The translations under genes were made by a program, and so were the position numbers. Below, piece by piece: positions 8,187 to 17,436 of a DNA stretch of 64,000 bases. Location: positions 1,612,001 to 1,676,000 of the forward strand of contig NZ_CP032487.1 in the NCBI RefSeq assembly GCF_004124235.1. The letters are read 5' to 3'. This stretch comes from Yersinia hibernica. Lineage in GTDB: Bacteria; Pseudomonadota; Gammaproteobacteria; Enterobacterales; Enterobacteriaceae. The notes under the pieces were generated by a model. It saw nothing but the letters and a program-made list of their open reading frames with translations. It was not told the origin of the DNA and did no database searches. Position 1 is the stretch's first letter. Every line of letters starts with the position of its first letter.

Positions 8187-9854
8187 CTACTGATTCAAAA
8201 GCGTCGGATAAATAAAATCGATATCATATAGAGTGCGGCTTTCTCCGTTCACTCGATAATCTCCGTGGATGTAACCACCATTGGTAATAAATTGCGGTAT
8301 TGCGGCCAATTTATTTTGTTTGGCGGCAATTAAGGTTAATAAAGCTAATGCAATCGGGTTATCGAGACGGAAATAACGGTGTTCCGCTGATTCGACAAAC
8401 AGGCCGCGATGATAATGCTGTGTAAATAAGTCATCGCCAATTTGCCAGGCTAACTCAAATAGTTGCTTACATTGGCAATGCTCAGCCAGCTCAACTAATG
8501 CCAGCAGCAGATAAGGGGTGGCTGCCGGTCTTTGGCGGTCCATCAGTGCGGCACGACGTTCTGGTTTATTTAATTCAGCCAACTGCCAGCGGTGCAGCAA
8601 TACAGCAATCAAGTCCAGCAATTCGTCATCTTCACTTGCACGCCAGGCGCGCACCAGCGGCAACAGGTAATCAACCTCTAATGGGAAGGGGGAGATAATT
8701 TTACCTTTTGCGCCGTAATAACCATCGCGTTGCAAGACATAGCCGCTCATATCTTGACCATCGTTCCATAACGGGCGCAAGGTATTGCTCTCAACGTCAT
8801 AAGCAAAACGATAGTAATTCTTAAGACCATCAGTAACCCATTGCAGAACTTCTGTATCAGGTTGTTGGCGCAAGATATCCAACATTGCCAATGGGTTATC
8901 AATCAGTAATGGCCGCATGTCACGGAACAAAACATTGGCTTCACGGGCAATTTCACCAAACTCAGGGCCAAACTGACGTTTTGCCCGATCGCCATACCAG
9001 GATTGGGTCTGGTTATCATCTGCCGGTAGGGGGCGGCGTTGCTGTGGCGAACTGAATTGATAAACGGGCAATCCTGTTTCAGGATGGCGGGCTAAGACGT
9101 ATTGACGATATAAATGTTTTCCCCACGCCGCAGCGGCGATATCACCGGTGTATTCTGCATATTTATAGGCAGCGTAAATCAGGTCAGTGCCCGCATTCAC
9201 GAAAGTTAGGCCTTTGGTCTCTGGCAATTGCGGTAATGCTTCAGGTTTAACCACATCGTGGCGCGCATGAGTGAAAACATGTGGGTCGCGTTGTTTGTCA
9301 TAACTCCCATGACGCCCTAGATCCAGTGTTTGCCAATCTTCGACATGGGCATGCCAGAAGCCTTGTAAGAAATTAAGTGTTTTTTCCCGATCAACACTAA
9401 GCAGCAGGTCGTAATAGGGCAGATGATGTTTAAGTTCATGCACTTGCGCTTTTGACTCAGGCCCTTCGGTTTGTAACGAATCCAGATTCAGGAAACGGTG
9501 CCCGCCCCAATAGAACAACCCGCTGTGTTCATGAGTGCCGTGTTGCATGAAATAACGGCTCTGCACCTGAGCTTGCTGGTGATATTGCGGGTCTTGGGTT
9601 ACCAGACTGAGCGTGTCCAGGGTTCGTAACCAGTTTTGTTGACTAGCAAAGTTAGATATCGGAATATTACGACCATCTGGGAATTTCCAGACGACGGGGT
9701 GGTGAGTCAACACATCAAAACCATCGGCCATGAGCGGAGTGGGGTTTTGATTGCTGTGGCTAACAGACTGGACTAAATCAACATAGCTACGAATAGCGCT
9801 GAGCCAGTTAATCATTGCTGCGTCGCTGCCTTTAATGTTGCCGACAAAATCCAT
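8187..9854 (-). CDS. pelW: PelW, cytoplasmic exopolygalacturonate lyase (PL2 family)
   Basis: A 555-residue polysaccharide lyase family 2 protein. It has no signal peptide, consistent with cytoplasmic action on short oligogalacturonides imported by TogMNAB, releasing unsaturated digalacturonate. Conserved-looking stretches include VWKFPDGRNIPISNFASQQN near the N-terminus, HGTHEHSGLFYWGGHRFL and HARHDVVKPEALP. It opens the operon in front of togMNAB, the arrangement I recall from Dickeya. I took the ATG at 9854 (preceded by a GTG codon); a later start at M15 (MINWLS) is possible. A KdgR palindrome lies 55-76 nt upstream. Confidence 0.88.
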   Translation of the reverse strand: MDFVGNIKGSDAAMINWLSAIRSYVDLVQSVSHSNQNPTPLMADGFDVLTHHPVVWKFPDGRNIPISNFASQQNWLRTLDTLSLVTQDPQYHQQAQVQSRYFMQHGTHEHSGLFYWGGHRFLNLDSLQTEGPESKAQVHELKHHLPYYDLLLSVDREKTLNFLQGFWHAHVEDWQTLDLGRHGSYDKQRDPHVFTHARHDVVKPEALPQLPETKGLTFVNAGTDLIYAAYKYAEYTGDIAAAAWGKHLYRQYVLARHPETGLPVYQFSSPQQRRPLPADDNQTQSWYGDRAKRQFGPEFGEIAREANVLFRDMRPLLIDNPLAMLDILRQQPDTEVLQWVTDGLKNYYRFAYDVESNTLRPLWNDGQDMSGYVLQRDGYYGAKGKIISPFPLEVDYLLPLVRAWRASEDDELLDLIAVLLHRWQLAELNKPERRAALMDRQRPAATPYLLLALVELAEHCQCKQLFELAWQIGDDLFTQHYHRGLFVESAEHRYFRLDNPIALALLTLIAAKQNKLAAIPQFITNGGYIHGDYRVNGESRTLYDIDFIYPTLLNQ

Positions 9855-9908
9855 CACCGTAACCCCATCATAGAAACATCAGGTCGGAACCGGTTTAAGG
9901 TTCCTTAT

Positions 9909-9930
9909 AAATAGAAACATCGTTTCAATC
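9909..9930. promoter_or_regulatory. KdgR operator upstream of pelW-togMNAB
   Basis: The segment contains ATAGAAACATCGTTTCAATC, with the GAAAC-N3-GTTTC palindrome typical of KdgR sites. It is 55 nt before the pelW start. A CRP-like half-site TGTGA lies further upstream at 9977-9981. The 9855-10181 gap otherwise holds only the kduD terminator. Confidence 0.8.
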
Positions 9931-10076
9931 TATTATATTTGTATTTACTGGCGAGTCATTGGGCGAATGACAAAAGTGTGATCGAAGTCGGAACGTTGTT
10001 TTGAATTTTTTATTTTTGCATTTCTGAACGGATTTTTGACGAGAATGTATTTGTTAACTATTTGATAAATAAGTAA

Positions 10077-10104
10077 TAAAAAAGGCACAACTGAAGTTGT
10101 GCCT
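10077..10104 (-). terminator. Terminator downstream of kduD
   Basis: Perfect stem AGGCACAAC / GTTGTGCCT with a four-base loop. On the minus strand it is followed by a T-rich tract. Confidence 0.8.
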
Positions 10105-10181
10105 CGATAGAGTTTTGAGCTGGATTATGGCGAGTAACCGCAGGAAATAGTCCTTAACTCAAATTAGTGATATTTATCGGT

Positions 10182-10943
10182 TTAGCGTGCTAACCAACCA
10201 CCATCGACGGCGATAGTGTAGCCGCTGATGTAGTCAGAGGCTTTGGAGGCCAGGAAGACCACCGGGCCTTTCAGGTCATCAGGTAAGCCCCAACGACCCG
10301 CCGGGATGCGGTCAAGGATCTCTTTGCTGCGTTCTTCATCTTTACGCAACTGCTGGGTGTTGTTAGTTGCCATATAACCTGGCGCTACAGCGTTCACATT
10401 GATGCCATGTTTCGCCCATTCGTTGGCTAACAGACGGGTCACACCCATCACGGCACTTTTCGATGCAGTATAGGAAGGAACGCGGATACCGCCTTGGTAA
10501 GACAGCATGGAAGCCACGTTGATGATTTTCCCGCCATGACCTTGCTTGATAAATTGCTTGGCAACAGCTTGAGACATAAAGAACACCGTCTTGATGTTAA
10601 CGTTCATGACATCGTCCCAGTCCTTTTCGCTGAAGTTGATCGCATCTTCACGGCGGATGATCCCGGCGTTATTGACCAGAATATCGATTTGGCCAAATTC
10701 AGCGACAGCACGTTCTAACAGGGCAGGGATGCCATCAATCTTGCTCAGGTCAGCCGTCAGACTTAAGAAACGGCGGCCTAATGCGGTCACTTTCTCAATG
10801 GTATCTTTTGGCTCAACAATATTCACACCAACGATATCACAACCCGCTTCGGCTAAACCAATCGCCATGCCTTGGCCCAAACCTGTATCACAGCCGGTAA
10901 CCAGAGCAACTTTACCCTTTAATTCAAAGGAATCTAAGATCAT
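10182..10943 (-). CDS. kduD: KduD, 2-dehydro-3-deoxy-D-gluconate 5-dehydrogenase
   Basis: A 253-residue short-chain dehydrogenase that reduces 2,5-diketo-3-deoxygluconate (DKII) to KDG with NAD(P)H. The cofactor motif TGCDTGLGQG is near residue 17, followed by NNAG, a catalytic serine in INVASMLSYQGG and the YTASK pair. The sequence is nearly collinear with E. coli KduD, including the ending YTIAVDGGWLAR. I chose MILDSFELKG (ATG at 10943), which gives the family length, over an upstream in-frame ATG. It lies 110 nt downstream of kduI on the same strand and is probably co-transcribed. Confidence 0.92.
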   Translation of the reverse strand: MILDSFELKGKVALVTGCDTGLGQGMAIGLAEAGCDIVGVNIVEPKDTIEKVTALGRRFLSLTADLSKIDGIPALLERAVAEFGQIDILVNNAGIIRREDAINFSEKDWDDVMNVNIKTVFFMSQAVAKQFIKQGHGGKIINVASMLSYQGGIRVPSYTASKSAVMGVTRLLANEWAKHGINVNAVAPGYMATNNTQQLRKDEERSKEILDRIPAGRWGLPDDLKGPVVFLASKASDYISGYTIAVDGGWLAR

Positions 10944-11053
10944 AGCTAACATCTCTCTCAAGGCGGTCAAAGAGTACCGCGATTATACTATTGGGGAGAA
11001 AACCGCCCAAAGGACGGCTTTGGTTGGTGACGCTTAACGCTGTTGACAAACAT

Positions 11054-11890
11054 TTAGCGCAGTTCGCTAACGGCGATATGGTCCATATCACCGAAGACTT
11101 GGTTTTCACCCACCATGCCCCAGATGAAGGTGTAACGCTTAGTGCCTACACCTGAATGGATAGACCAGCTCGGTGAGATAACCGCCTGCTCGTTATGGAC
11201 GAGTAAATGGCGTGTTTCCTGCGCTTGGCCCATCATGTGGAATACAGCGGTTTCGTCGTCCATATCAAAGTAGAAATAGACTTCCATGCGGCGATCATGG
11301 GTATGACACGGCATGGTGTTCCAAAGGTTGCCGGGCGCCAGTTTGGTCAAACCCATGGTGAGCTGGCAGGTGGGTAACACATCAGGCACGATATATTTAT
11401 TGATAGTGCGGCGGTTACTGGTGGCATCGTCACCCAATGTTTGTGGTGCGGCCTCTGCTAGCGTGATTTTCTTATTTGGGTAAGAGGTATGTGCCGGGGC
11501 ACTGTTGTAATAGAACTTGGCCGGTGTTTGGCTTTCGAGGCTACTAAAGGTGACAACTCGGGCACCTTTACCGACATACAATGCTTCTTCGCGGCCAATC
11601 TCATAAACCTGACCATCGACACTTACCAGGCCCGGGCCACCAATATTGATGACGCCCAGTTCACGGCGCTCCAAAAAGTAACTCACACCTAACTGCTTGC
11701 CCACCTCGTCACCAATACTGACCGTTTTCTCGATAGGCAGGATCCCCCCCACAATGATGCGGTCAATGTGGCTATAGGTCATGGTGTACTCATCAGCGAC
11801 AAAAATATTTTCGATGAGAAATTCACGACGCAGGCCGGCGGTATCGAGTTGCTTTGCATGGTCACTATGAATGCTTTGACGAACTTGCAT
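11054..11890 (-). CDS. kduI: KduI, 5-keto-4-deoxyuronate isomerase
   Basis: A 278-residue zinc-dependent cupin isomerase converting 5-keto-4-deoxyuronate (DKI) to DKII, the step before KduD. Metal-ligand motifs are visible in [16 protein letters not shown] and in [10 protein letters not shown]. The length is identical to E. coli KduI. It is divergent from kdgF; the intergenic region contains a KdgR box 81-100 nt upstream of the kduI start. It acts directly on KdgF products. Confidence 0.93.
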   Translation of the reverse strand: MQVRQSIHSDHAKQLDTAGLRREFLIENIFVADEYTMTYSHIDRIIVGGILPIEKTVSIGDEVGKQLGVSYFLERRELGVINIGGPGLVSVDGQVYEIGREEALYVGKGARVVTFSSLESQTPAKFYYNSAPAHTSYPNKKITLAEAAPQTLGDDATSNRRTINKYIVPDVLPTCQLTMGLTKLAPGNLWNTMPCHTHDRRMEVYFYFDMDDETAVFHMMGQAQETRHLLVHNEQAVISPSWSIHSGVGTKRYTFIWGMVGENQVFGDMDHIAVSELR

Positions 11891-11970
11891 ATCGGTGCCT
11901 CTCTTTGAATTCGGGCCGGTGTTTCTTTTGATGTGGTGATGATAGTATTTGCGGGAAGTTAATTCAATTA

Positions 11971-11990
11971 AAATGAAATGATGTTTTATT
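11971..11990. promoter_or_regulatory. KdgR operator between divergent kduI and kdgF
   Basis: AAATGAAATGATGTTTTATT keeps the AAATGAAA left arm and TTTTATT right arm of the KdgR palindrome. It is placed to act on both divergent genes. Confidence 0.65.
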
Positions 11991-12127
11991 ATTTTTTGAG
12001 GGACGTCATGATTTTTGGATTAATTATGTTCAAACTGTGGATTTTGGCCGTAGAATGAGCCGAATTCAGCGTAAAACTGTGACTACGCTACACCTGAAAC
12101 TATTTTGCATAATAATGAGGAGAAACT

Positions 12128-12460
12128 ATGAAGATGTTTTTTATTAATGATGAAACGCCTTGGGAAGAGTTGGGTAATGGCATTAAACGTAAAGTCATGA
12201 CCTGGAGTGATGACCTGATGATGGTCTGCGTTCACTTTGATAAAGGGGCGATTGGTGTTGCGCACAAGCATGATATTCATGACCAGATTGCTTATGTTGC
12301 GGCCGGCAGTTTTGAAGTGGAAATCGAAGGGCAGAAACGTATTTTGAAAGCAGGCGACGCCTATCGTGCGGTGAAGAATGAGATGCACGGAGCGGTATCA
12401 CTGGAAGATAACAGTATTTTGATCGATACCTTTAATCCTAAACGGGCTGATTTCCTGTAA
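12128..12460 (+). CDS. kdgF: KdgF, cupin that linearises 4,5-unsaturated uronate monomers
   Basis: A 110-residue single-domain cupin. KdgF proteins convert 4,5-unsaturated galacturonate into linear DKI, feeding KduI; the Y. enterocolitica protein is a characterised member to my knowledge. Expected metal ligands are visible: H46, H48 and Q53 in AHKHDIHDQIAYV, and H87 in NEMHGAV. An AGGAG ribosome site sits just before the ATG. It is divergent from kduI and shares the KdgR-controlled spacer with it, so the KdgF and KduI steps should be induced together. Confidence 0.92.
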   Translation: MKMFFINDETPWEELGNGIKRKVMTWSDDLMMVCVHFDKGAIGVAHKHDIHDQIAYVAAGSFEVEIEGQKRILKAGDAYRAVKNEMHGAVSLEDNSILIDTFNPKRADFL

Positions 12461-12469
12461 AACCTATTC

Positions 12470-12500
12470 AGGCGGCTGCATAGCGATTTCAGCCGCCTTA
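12470..12500. terminator. Hairpin between convergent kdgF and hxpB
   Basis: Perfect stem AGGCGGCTG / CAGCCGCCT with an 11-nt loop. The T-run is poor, so strength is uncertain. Confidence 0.5.
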
Positions 12501-12568
12501 CTATCACAAAAATCATTAGCTTTCGATAAAGCCGCCGTCATCTCAATCTATCGTGGCGTCACTGCTGG

Positions 12569-13234
12569 TTACGAAATATCCTCGCGACGTAATTGTTCTA
12601 ACGATGCTAACTGAATATCGGCTAATGCCCAGCGGGGGTCAGAGCGGTACTCTTCTGACGGAATGACGATAGAGCGCATCCGTGCGGCTTTAGTGGCAAT
12701 CATCCCATTGACTGAATCTTCCAGTGTGACACATTGCAGTGGGTCGACCCCCAAGTCAGATGCAGCATTCAGATAGACTTCAGGATGTGGTTTGCTGTAG
12801 GGCAGATATTCTGCGGAAACTAAGCGGTCAAAATAGGTTTCAATACCTAATAGGGCCAACACACGTTTTTGCATATGTAAGGGCGAGGCCGATGCTAGGC
12901 CGATTTTTAGCCCTTGTTGGCGGCAAAGATTCAACGCATATTCAACTCCCGGCAACACCGGACGTTTTTCTTCAACCAGTTCGATGGCTCTGGCAATAAT
13001 GAGTTTGCAGACCTCAGCCTGACTTGGCCCTTGCCATGGCATGGCCTGGTACCACATCTTGACCACTAAATCGATGCGCAAGCCCAAGGTATCGGGCAGG
13101 GTATCGCGCGAGGTGGTATCCAGCCCAAGTGAGGTGAAAATATCAAGTTCAGCCTGTAACCATAAAGGCTCCGAGTCAATCAGCAAGCCGTCCATATCGA
13201 AAATTGCGGCCTTAATCGGGTGCGGGGTCGCCAT
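12569..13234 (-). CDS. hxpB: HAD-family hexitol/2-deoxyglucose-6-phosphatase (YniC)
   Basis: A 221-residue haloacid dehalogenase phosphatase. Motif I is FDMDGLLIDSE, with D13 as nucleophile and D15 as acid/base; motif II is in GLASASP; the motif III lysine is in YSKPHPEVY; motif IV is LEDSVNG. The family dephosphorylates 2-deoxyglucose-6-phosphate and several sugar phosphates, giving protection against toxic sugar phosphates. It is divergent from yniB, as in E. coli. It marks the right-hand junction of the pectin cassette, since in E. coli its neighbour on this side is ydjM. Confidence 0.88.
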   Translation of the reverse strand: MATPHPIKAAIFDMDGLLIDSEPLWLQAELDIFTSLGLDTTSRDTLPDTLGLRIDLVVKMWYQAMPWQGPSQAEVCKLIIARAIELVEEKRPVLPGVEYALNLCRQQGLKIGLASASPLHMQKRVLALLGIETYFDRLVSAEYLPYSKPHPEVYLNAASDLGVDPLQCVTLEDSVNGMIATKAARMRSIVIPSEEYRSDPRWALADIQLASLEQLRREDIS

Positions 13235-13483
13235 TTATTATTACTCCTGTTTGGTCTCTAGCGATGGACTTAACACTTTATCATTGGTTGATAATGATTG
13301 AACCCGCAGAACGCAATTCTTTGTCTTACATCGGGGGTCATTTATTAAGTTAATGATATTGCGCCGGATGAGCTAGTCTTGAGTGGGGGAGAAACGCAAG
13401 AATTTGCGCAAAATTCTGCCCAAGACTGGGGTGTTGCGGGTAAACTAAGGCCACATAAGTGGTGGTATTTACAAGGAGAAGTC

Positions 13484-14038
13484 ATGACTTATCAACAGGC
13501 TGGGCGTGTCGCTGTTATCAAACGGATAGCCGGGTGGCTCGTTTTTATTCCAGCACTGCTGTCAACATTGATTTCAATTATCAATTTTGCCTATCAATAT
13601 AGTCAGAAAAGCACGGGAGTTAATGCGGTTATGTTGGATTTTATCCACGTGATGACCGATATGATCCGCTTCAACACGACTTTTCTGGACATCTTCTGGT
13701 ACAACTCGCCAGTGCCGGATGTTGAACAAGGTTTTTCAACCCCGAACATCATGTTCTTTATCATTTATATGCTGATTTTTGTTGGCTTGTCATTGCAAGC
13801 CTCCGGTGCGCGAACGTCACGGCAAGTGCGCCACATCCGCGAGGGCATTGAAGATCAAATGATTTTGGAACAAGCCAAGGGCAGTGAGGGGCGCAGCCGG
13901 GAACAGTTGGAAGAGAAGATAGTCCTACCGCATCACACTATATTTTTGCAGTTTTTTACCTTATATATTCTGCCAATAGTGATAGGTGTGGTGTGCTATT
14001 TTGTCATCAAACTGTTGGGGTTGATGGCCCAAGGATAA
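13484..14038 (+). CDS. yniB: YniB family inner-membrane protein
   Basis: A 184-residue membrane protein with helices near IAGWLVFIPALLSTLISIINFAY, IMFFIIYMLIFVGLSL and a C-terminal LYILPIVIGVVCYFVIKLLGLM. A charged cytoplasmic region (RQVRHIREGIEDQMILEQAKG) lies between the last two. Its function is unknown. I started at MTYQQAG, preceded by AAGGAG 6 nt upstream, rather than at the longer open frame. It is divergent from hxpB and followed by a strong terminator. Confidence 0.85.
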   Translation: MTYQQAGRVAVIKRIAGWLVFIPALLSTLISIINFAYQYSQKSTGVNAVMLDFIHVMTDMIRFNTTFLDIFWYNSPVPDVEQGFSTPNIMFFIIYMLIFVGLSLQASGARTSRQVRHIREGIEDQMILEQAKGSEGRSREQLEEKIVLPHHTIFLQFFTLYILPIVIGVVCYFVIKLLGLMAQG

Positions 14039-14072
14039 CGCCGCGCGTGGGGCGCTATTTTAATGCATCATG

Positions 14073-14099
14073 AAAAGGCCCATCATTTAGGGCCTTTTC
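14073..14099 (+). terminator. Terminator of yniB
   Basis: Stem AAAAGGCCC / GGGCCTTTT with an 8-nt loop and T-rich 3' side. Confidence 0.8.
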
Positions 14100-14247
14100 T
14101 GTATTTATCCAATTGAAATTAAACAAAATTAATCTCTTGAAAGAATTTTCTGACGACTGACTCGCGAGACTCGTCTTGCACTCACAATATTGCTTCACTG
14201 ATTGTCTTATGCTGTGCAACTATTTCCTCTGTTATATCAGTAGCGTT

Positions 14248-15138
14248 ATGAACGTTTTTATATCAAAGAAAATGCGTAATTTTATTATTTTGGCTCAAAC
14301 CAACAGCATGGCGAAGGCCGCTGAAAAATTACACATGACAGCTTCACCTTTCGGCAAGAGTATCGCGGTGCTGGAAGAGTTGGTGGGATATTCACTGTTT
14401 ACCCGCAATGAGAAGAATATCAGCCTAAATAAAGCCGGTCAGGAGCTTTATCAGGAATTATTCCCTATTTATCAACGATTATCGGCCATTGATAATACCA
14501 TTGTTGCGATGTCTCATCGGCAGAAAAATATCGTCATTGGTATCGATAATACATATCCCACGATCATTTTTGATCAATTATTCAGTCTCAGTGATAAATA
14601 TGATGGCGTCACCGCTCAGCCCTTTGAGTTTAGTGAAAACAGTGTGATAGACGATTTACTCGACCGACGGGTGGATTTTATTATCTCACCACAGCAAGCT
14701 TCACCGCGCGTCACACACATTGATAGTTTGCAAACCACGGAACTGCCTTTATTACGCCTCGGTTTTTTGGTCTCACGCCGTTTTGAACATTGCCAGTCGC
14801 TGGAATTATTGAATACATTGCCGTGGTTACAAATGCGATTTCAAAATCGGGCTAATTTTGAATCCTTATTAGATGCGCATTTCCGCGCTATTGGGATTAA
14901 CCCGACCATCATTTATCGCCCATACAGTTTTATGGCAAAAATTAGCGCGGTAGAACAGGGGCAGTTTCTTACCGTTGTGCCGCAGTTTGCTTACCGGTTA
15001 GTTAACCCGGCCAAATTGAAATATTTTGATGCGCCAAATCAGCCCATGTATATGCGCGAGTATCTCTATTCACTCAAGAATAATCACCATATAGAACAGG
15101 TCATGGGCTATATACACTCAGACCGTGACGGCGATTAA
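14248..15138 (+). CDS. LysR-family transcriptional regulator convergent with the scp genes
   Basis: A 296-residue LysR regulator. The N-terminal winged helix is visible as MRNFIILAQTNSMAKAAEKLHM followed by KSIAVLEELVGYSLFTRNEKNISL; a substrate-binding domain starts near residue 90 (NIVIGIDNTYPTIIF). I chose MNVFISKKMRNF as start; the open frame extends 24 codons upstream. Its last four bases overlap the end of scpC on the other strand. It does not resemble the E. coli YgfI regulator that sits beside scp there. It may control the scp operon, but it is convergent rather than divergent, so that is inference. The ligand is unknown. Confidence 0.75.
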   Translation: MNVFISKKMRNFIILAQTNSMAKAAEKLHMTASPFGKSIAVLEELVGYSLFTRNEKNISLNKAGQELYQELFPIYQRLSAIDNTIVAMSHRQKNIVIGIDNTYPTIIFDQLFSLSDKYDGVTAQPFEFSENSVIDDLLDRRVDFIISPQQASPRVTHIDSLQTTELPLLRLGFLVSRRFEHCQSLELLNTLPWLQMRFQNRANFESLLDAHFRAIGINPTIIYRPYSFMAKISAVEQGQFLTVVPQFAYRLVNPAKLKYFDAPNQPMYMREYLYSLKNNHHIEQVMGYIHSDRDGD

Positions 15139-16616
15139 GGGGCTAGCATGGAGCCAAATTCGAACAAATTTTGATGTAGCCGGAATGCTTGCGCTAAATC
15201 GTGATGCAAATGTCCTCCTTTGGCCAGTGCCAGATATTGGTGCAGATAGTCACGATAGCTAGGATGGGCGCAGTGATTGATAATCGCGCTGGCGCGTTGC
15301 AGCGGTGATAAGCCGCGTAAATCCGCAACACCTTGTTCTGTCACGATAACTTTTACGCTGTGCTCACTATGATCAACATGGGTGCACATCGGCACAATGG
15401 TGGAGACTTTCCCGCCCTTGACGATAGAGGGGGCCATGAAAATCGACAGATAGGCATTGCGCTCAAAGTCGGCGCTGCCGCCAATGCCATTGACCAATTC
15501 TGTCCCCGCGACATGGGTGGAGTTGGCGTGGCCGTAAATATCAAATTCCAACCCCACATTAAGCGCAATGACACCTAAGCGGCGAATAATTTCCGGGTGG
15601 TTAGAAATCTCTTGGGGCCGCAGGACAATTCGGTTGGCGAAGAAATCCATGTTGTCATAGATTTTTTTCAGTGCGGTAGGTGAAATGGTTAAGCTGGAGG
15701 CACTGACGCCCAGCACTTTTTCTGTTTCCAACAGCGGCACCACGGATTCCTGCAACACCTCGGAATACATCATAAATGGCGGAATATCAGGGTTTTCCCC
15801 CAAGCGCTTCATGACCGCGTTATTGATGTTCCCGACCCCACTTTGCAGCGGAAGAAATTCGGTGGGAATACGCCCTAATGTCAGCTCGTTTAATAAGAAA
15901 TTGACCACATTGTCAGCAATTTTCTCACACAATGGGTTGACGCGGTCAAGGCTGTTACTGGCATCGGGCAACTCGGTATTGACGATACCAACCACTTTGG
16001 CGGGATCAATTTGTACATAAGGTTGGCCCACTTTATCCAGAGCATGGAATATTGGCAGGGTATTGCGCCGTGGCGGGGCCCCCAGTAGCACAATATCAGC
16101 CAGCTCCGCGACTCGGGGGCTGTGATAATGATTTAATTCGATGATGATTTTCTTAGCTTTATGCAAAAAAATAGGGGAGTTGCCAATGCCGCTGGTGAGA
16201 TAAACTTTGCCATCGGCGGTGATGGCACTGGCTTCAATGACCGCCACATCAATATCACCAAAGAAACCATAGTTGACCATTTGCGCGACTTCACTCAGAT
16301 GCAAATCAACAAAACTGACGGCCCCTTGGTTGATTTTTTCCCTTAATAATGAAGCTGTTTGATACGGGGCTCGCCATGTAACGGCATCGGCAGCGGCCAA
16401 CTCATCATCAGCCAAGGCACTGATTGAGGCCCCGGTCAGCAAGCGGATTTGGAACTCTTTTTGCTGCTGATGATGTGCCATGGCGCGCTTGGCTATCGCC
16501 CCCGGCAGCACTTTGGGCGCACCGGCGGGAGTGAAGCCACTGAACACCACCATATTTCCATGCTCAATACACTCGGCGGCTTCATCAGCAGTCAATATGC
16601 AATAGGACGGTTTCAT
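15135..16616 (-). CDS. scpC: ScpC, propionyl-CoA:succinate CoA-transferase
   Basis: A 493-residue class I CoA-transferase (acetyl-CoA hydrolase/transferase family). It moves CoA from propionyl-CoA to succinate, closing the cycle run by ScpA and ScpB. Recognisable stretches are MVVFSGFTPAGAPKVLP, LLTGASISA and EFDIYGHANSTHVAG, which aligns with E. coli YgfH. The ATG at 16616 has an AAAGGA site and aligns with the family start; the TTG 18 nt upstream is not used in my call. It is last in the order scpA-argK-scpB-scpC. Confidence 0.92.
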   Translation of the reverse strand: MKPSYCILTADEAAECIEHGNMVVFSGFTPAGAPKVLPGAIAKRAMAHHQQQKEFQIRLLTGASISALADDELAAADAVTWRAPYQTASLLREKINQGAVSFVDLHLSEVAQMVNYGFFGDIDVAVIEASAITADGKVYLTSGIGNSPIFLHKAKKIIIELNHYHSPRVAELADIVLLGAPPRRNTLPIFHALDKVGQPYVQIDPAKVVGIVNTELPDASNSLDRVNPLCEKIADNVVNFLLNELTLGRIPTEFLPLQSGVGNINNAVMKRLGENPDIPPFMMYSEVLQESVVPLLETEKVLGVSASSLTISPTALKKIYDNMDFFANRIVLRPQEISNHPEIIRRLGVIALNVGLEFDIYGHANSTHVAGTELVNGIGGSADFERNAYLSIFMAPSIVKGGKVSTIVPMCTHVDHSEHSVKVIVTEQGVADLRGLSPLQRASAIINHCAHPSYRDYLHQYLALAKGGHLHHDLAQAFRLHQNLFEFGSMLAP

Positions 16617-16640
16617 TGAGAAATCCTTTAGCAAGAGGGG

Positions 16641-17426
16641 TTAATGGCCAAGAAAGTTCGGTTTACGTTTCTCCATAAATGCGCTCATGCCCTCTTGATA
16701 GTCAGCGCTATCATAAACCGCGCGCCGCATGCCTTGAATGCGCTCAAATTCATCAGAATTCATGGTGTGGGCTTCACCTAAAACGCGAAGTTCTTCTTTG
16801 ATGACCGCAATGGCCAGCGGGGCTTTTTCGGAAATAACATGGGCCAGTTTTAAGGTGAAATCTTCCAGCTCTTCAGCGGCAACCACATGATTAAGAATGC
16901 CGACTGACAGGGCGCGCTCGGCGGTAATGGGGCTGGCGGTGAAAATCAGTTCTTTCACAATGTGAAAGCCTGCATCACGAATCAGGTTGTGGATGCCGAC
17001 CAGATTGTAAGGCACGCCCAGATTCACCGGGGTCATTGAAAAGGTTGAATGACTGCTGGCGATGATAATATCTGAACTCATGATCATCTCAAATGCGCCG
17101 CCCCAGACACTGCCCTCAACCATGGAAATGATGGGTTTAGGATATTTTTGGATGGCGCGGGTGATTTGGCGCAGCGGATCGTCATAGGACAGTGGGTCGC
17201 GGCGGCCGCGGGGTAATTCGTGGATATCATGACCGGCTGAAAACACTTTTGAGCCCTCGGCCGCCCGTAAAATAATGCAGCGAATATCGGTATTGTTGAG
17301 GTCATGCAATGCCTGCATTAAGTCATCCATAAAGACCTTGCTTAAGGCATTGAGTTTACGGGCGTGATTGAACTCAATAATGCCAACCCGATTGGCAATC
17401 AACACTTTTACATACTGATAAGACAT
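16641..17426 (-). CDS. scpB: ScpB, methylmalonyl-CoA decarboxylase
   Basis: A 261-residue crotonase-fold enzyme, identical in length to E. coli YgfG, that decarboxylates (R)-methylmalonyl-CoA to propionyl-CoA. Oxyanion-hole stretches are in KVFSAGHDIHELPRG and in MVEGSVWGGAFEMIMSSD. The start at MSYQYVKVLI follows two in-frame upstream codons (MI). It is 10 nt after argK and 24 nt before scpC. Confidence 0.92.
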   Translation of the reverse strand: MSYQYVKVLIANRVGIIEFNHARKLNALSKVFMDDLMQALHDLNNTDIRCIILRAAEGSKVFSAGHDIHELPRGRRDPLSYDDPLRQITRAIQKYPKPIISMVEGSVWGGAFEMIMSSDIIIASSHSTFSMTPVNLGVPYNLVGIHNLIRDAGFHIVKELIFTASPITAERALSVGILNHVVAAEELEDFTLKLAHVISEKAPLAIAVIKEELRVLGEAHTMNSDEFERIQGMRRAVYDSADYQEGMSAFMEKRKPNFLGH

Positions 17427-17436
17427 AATCATTTCC

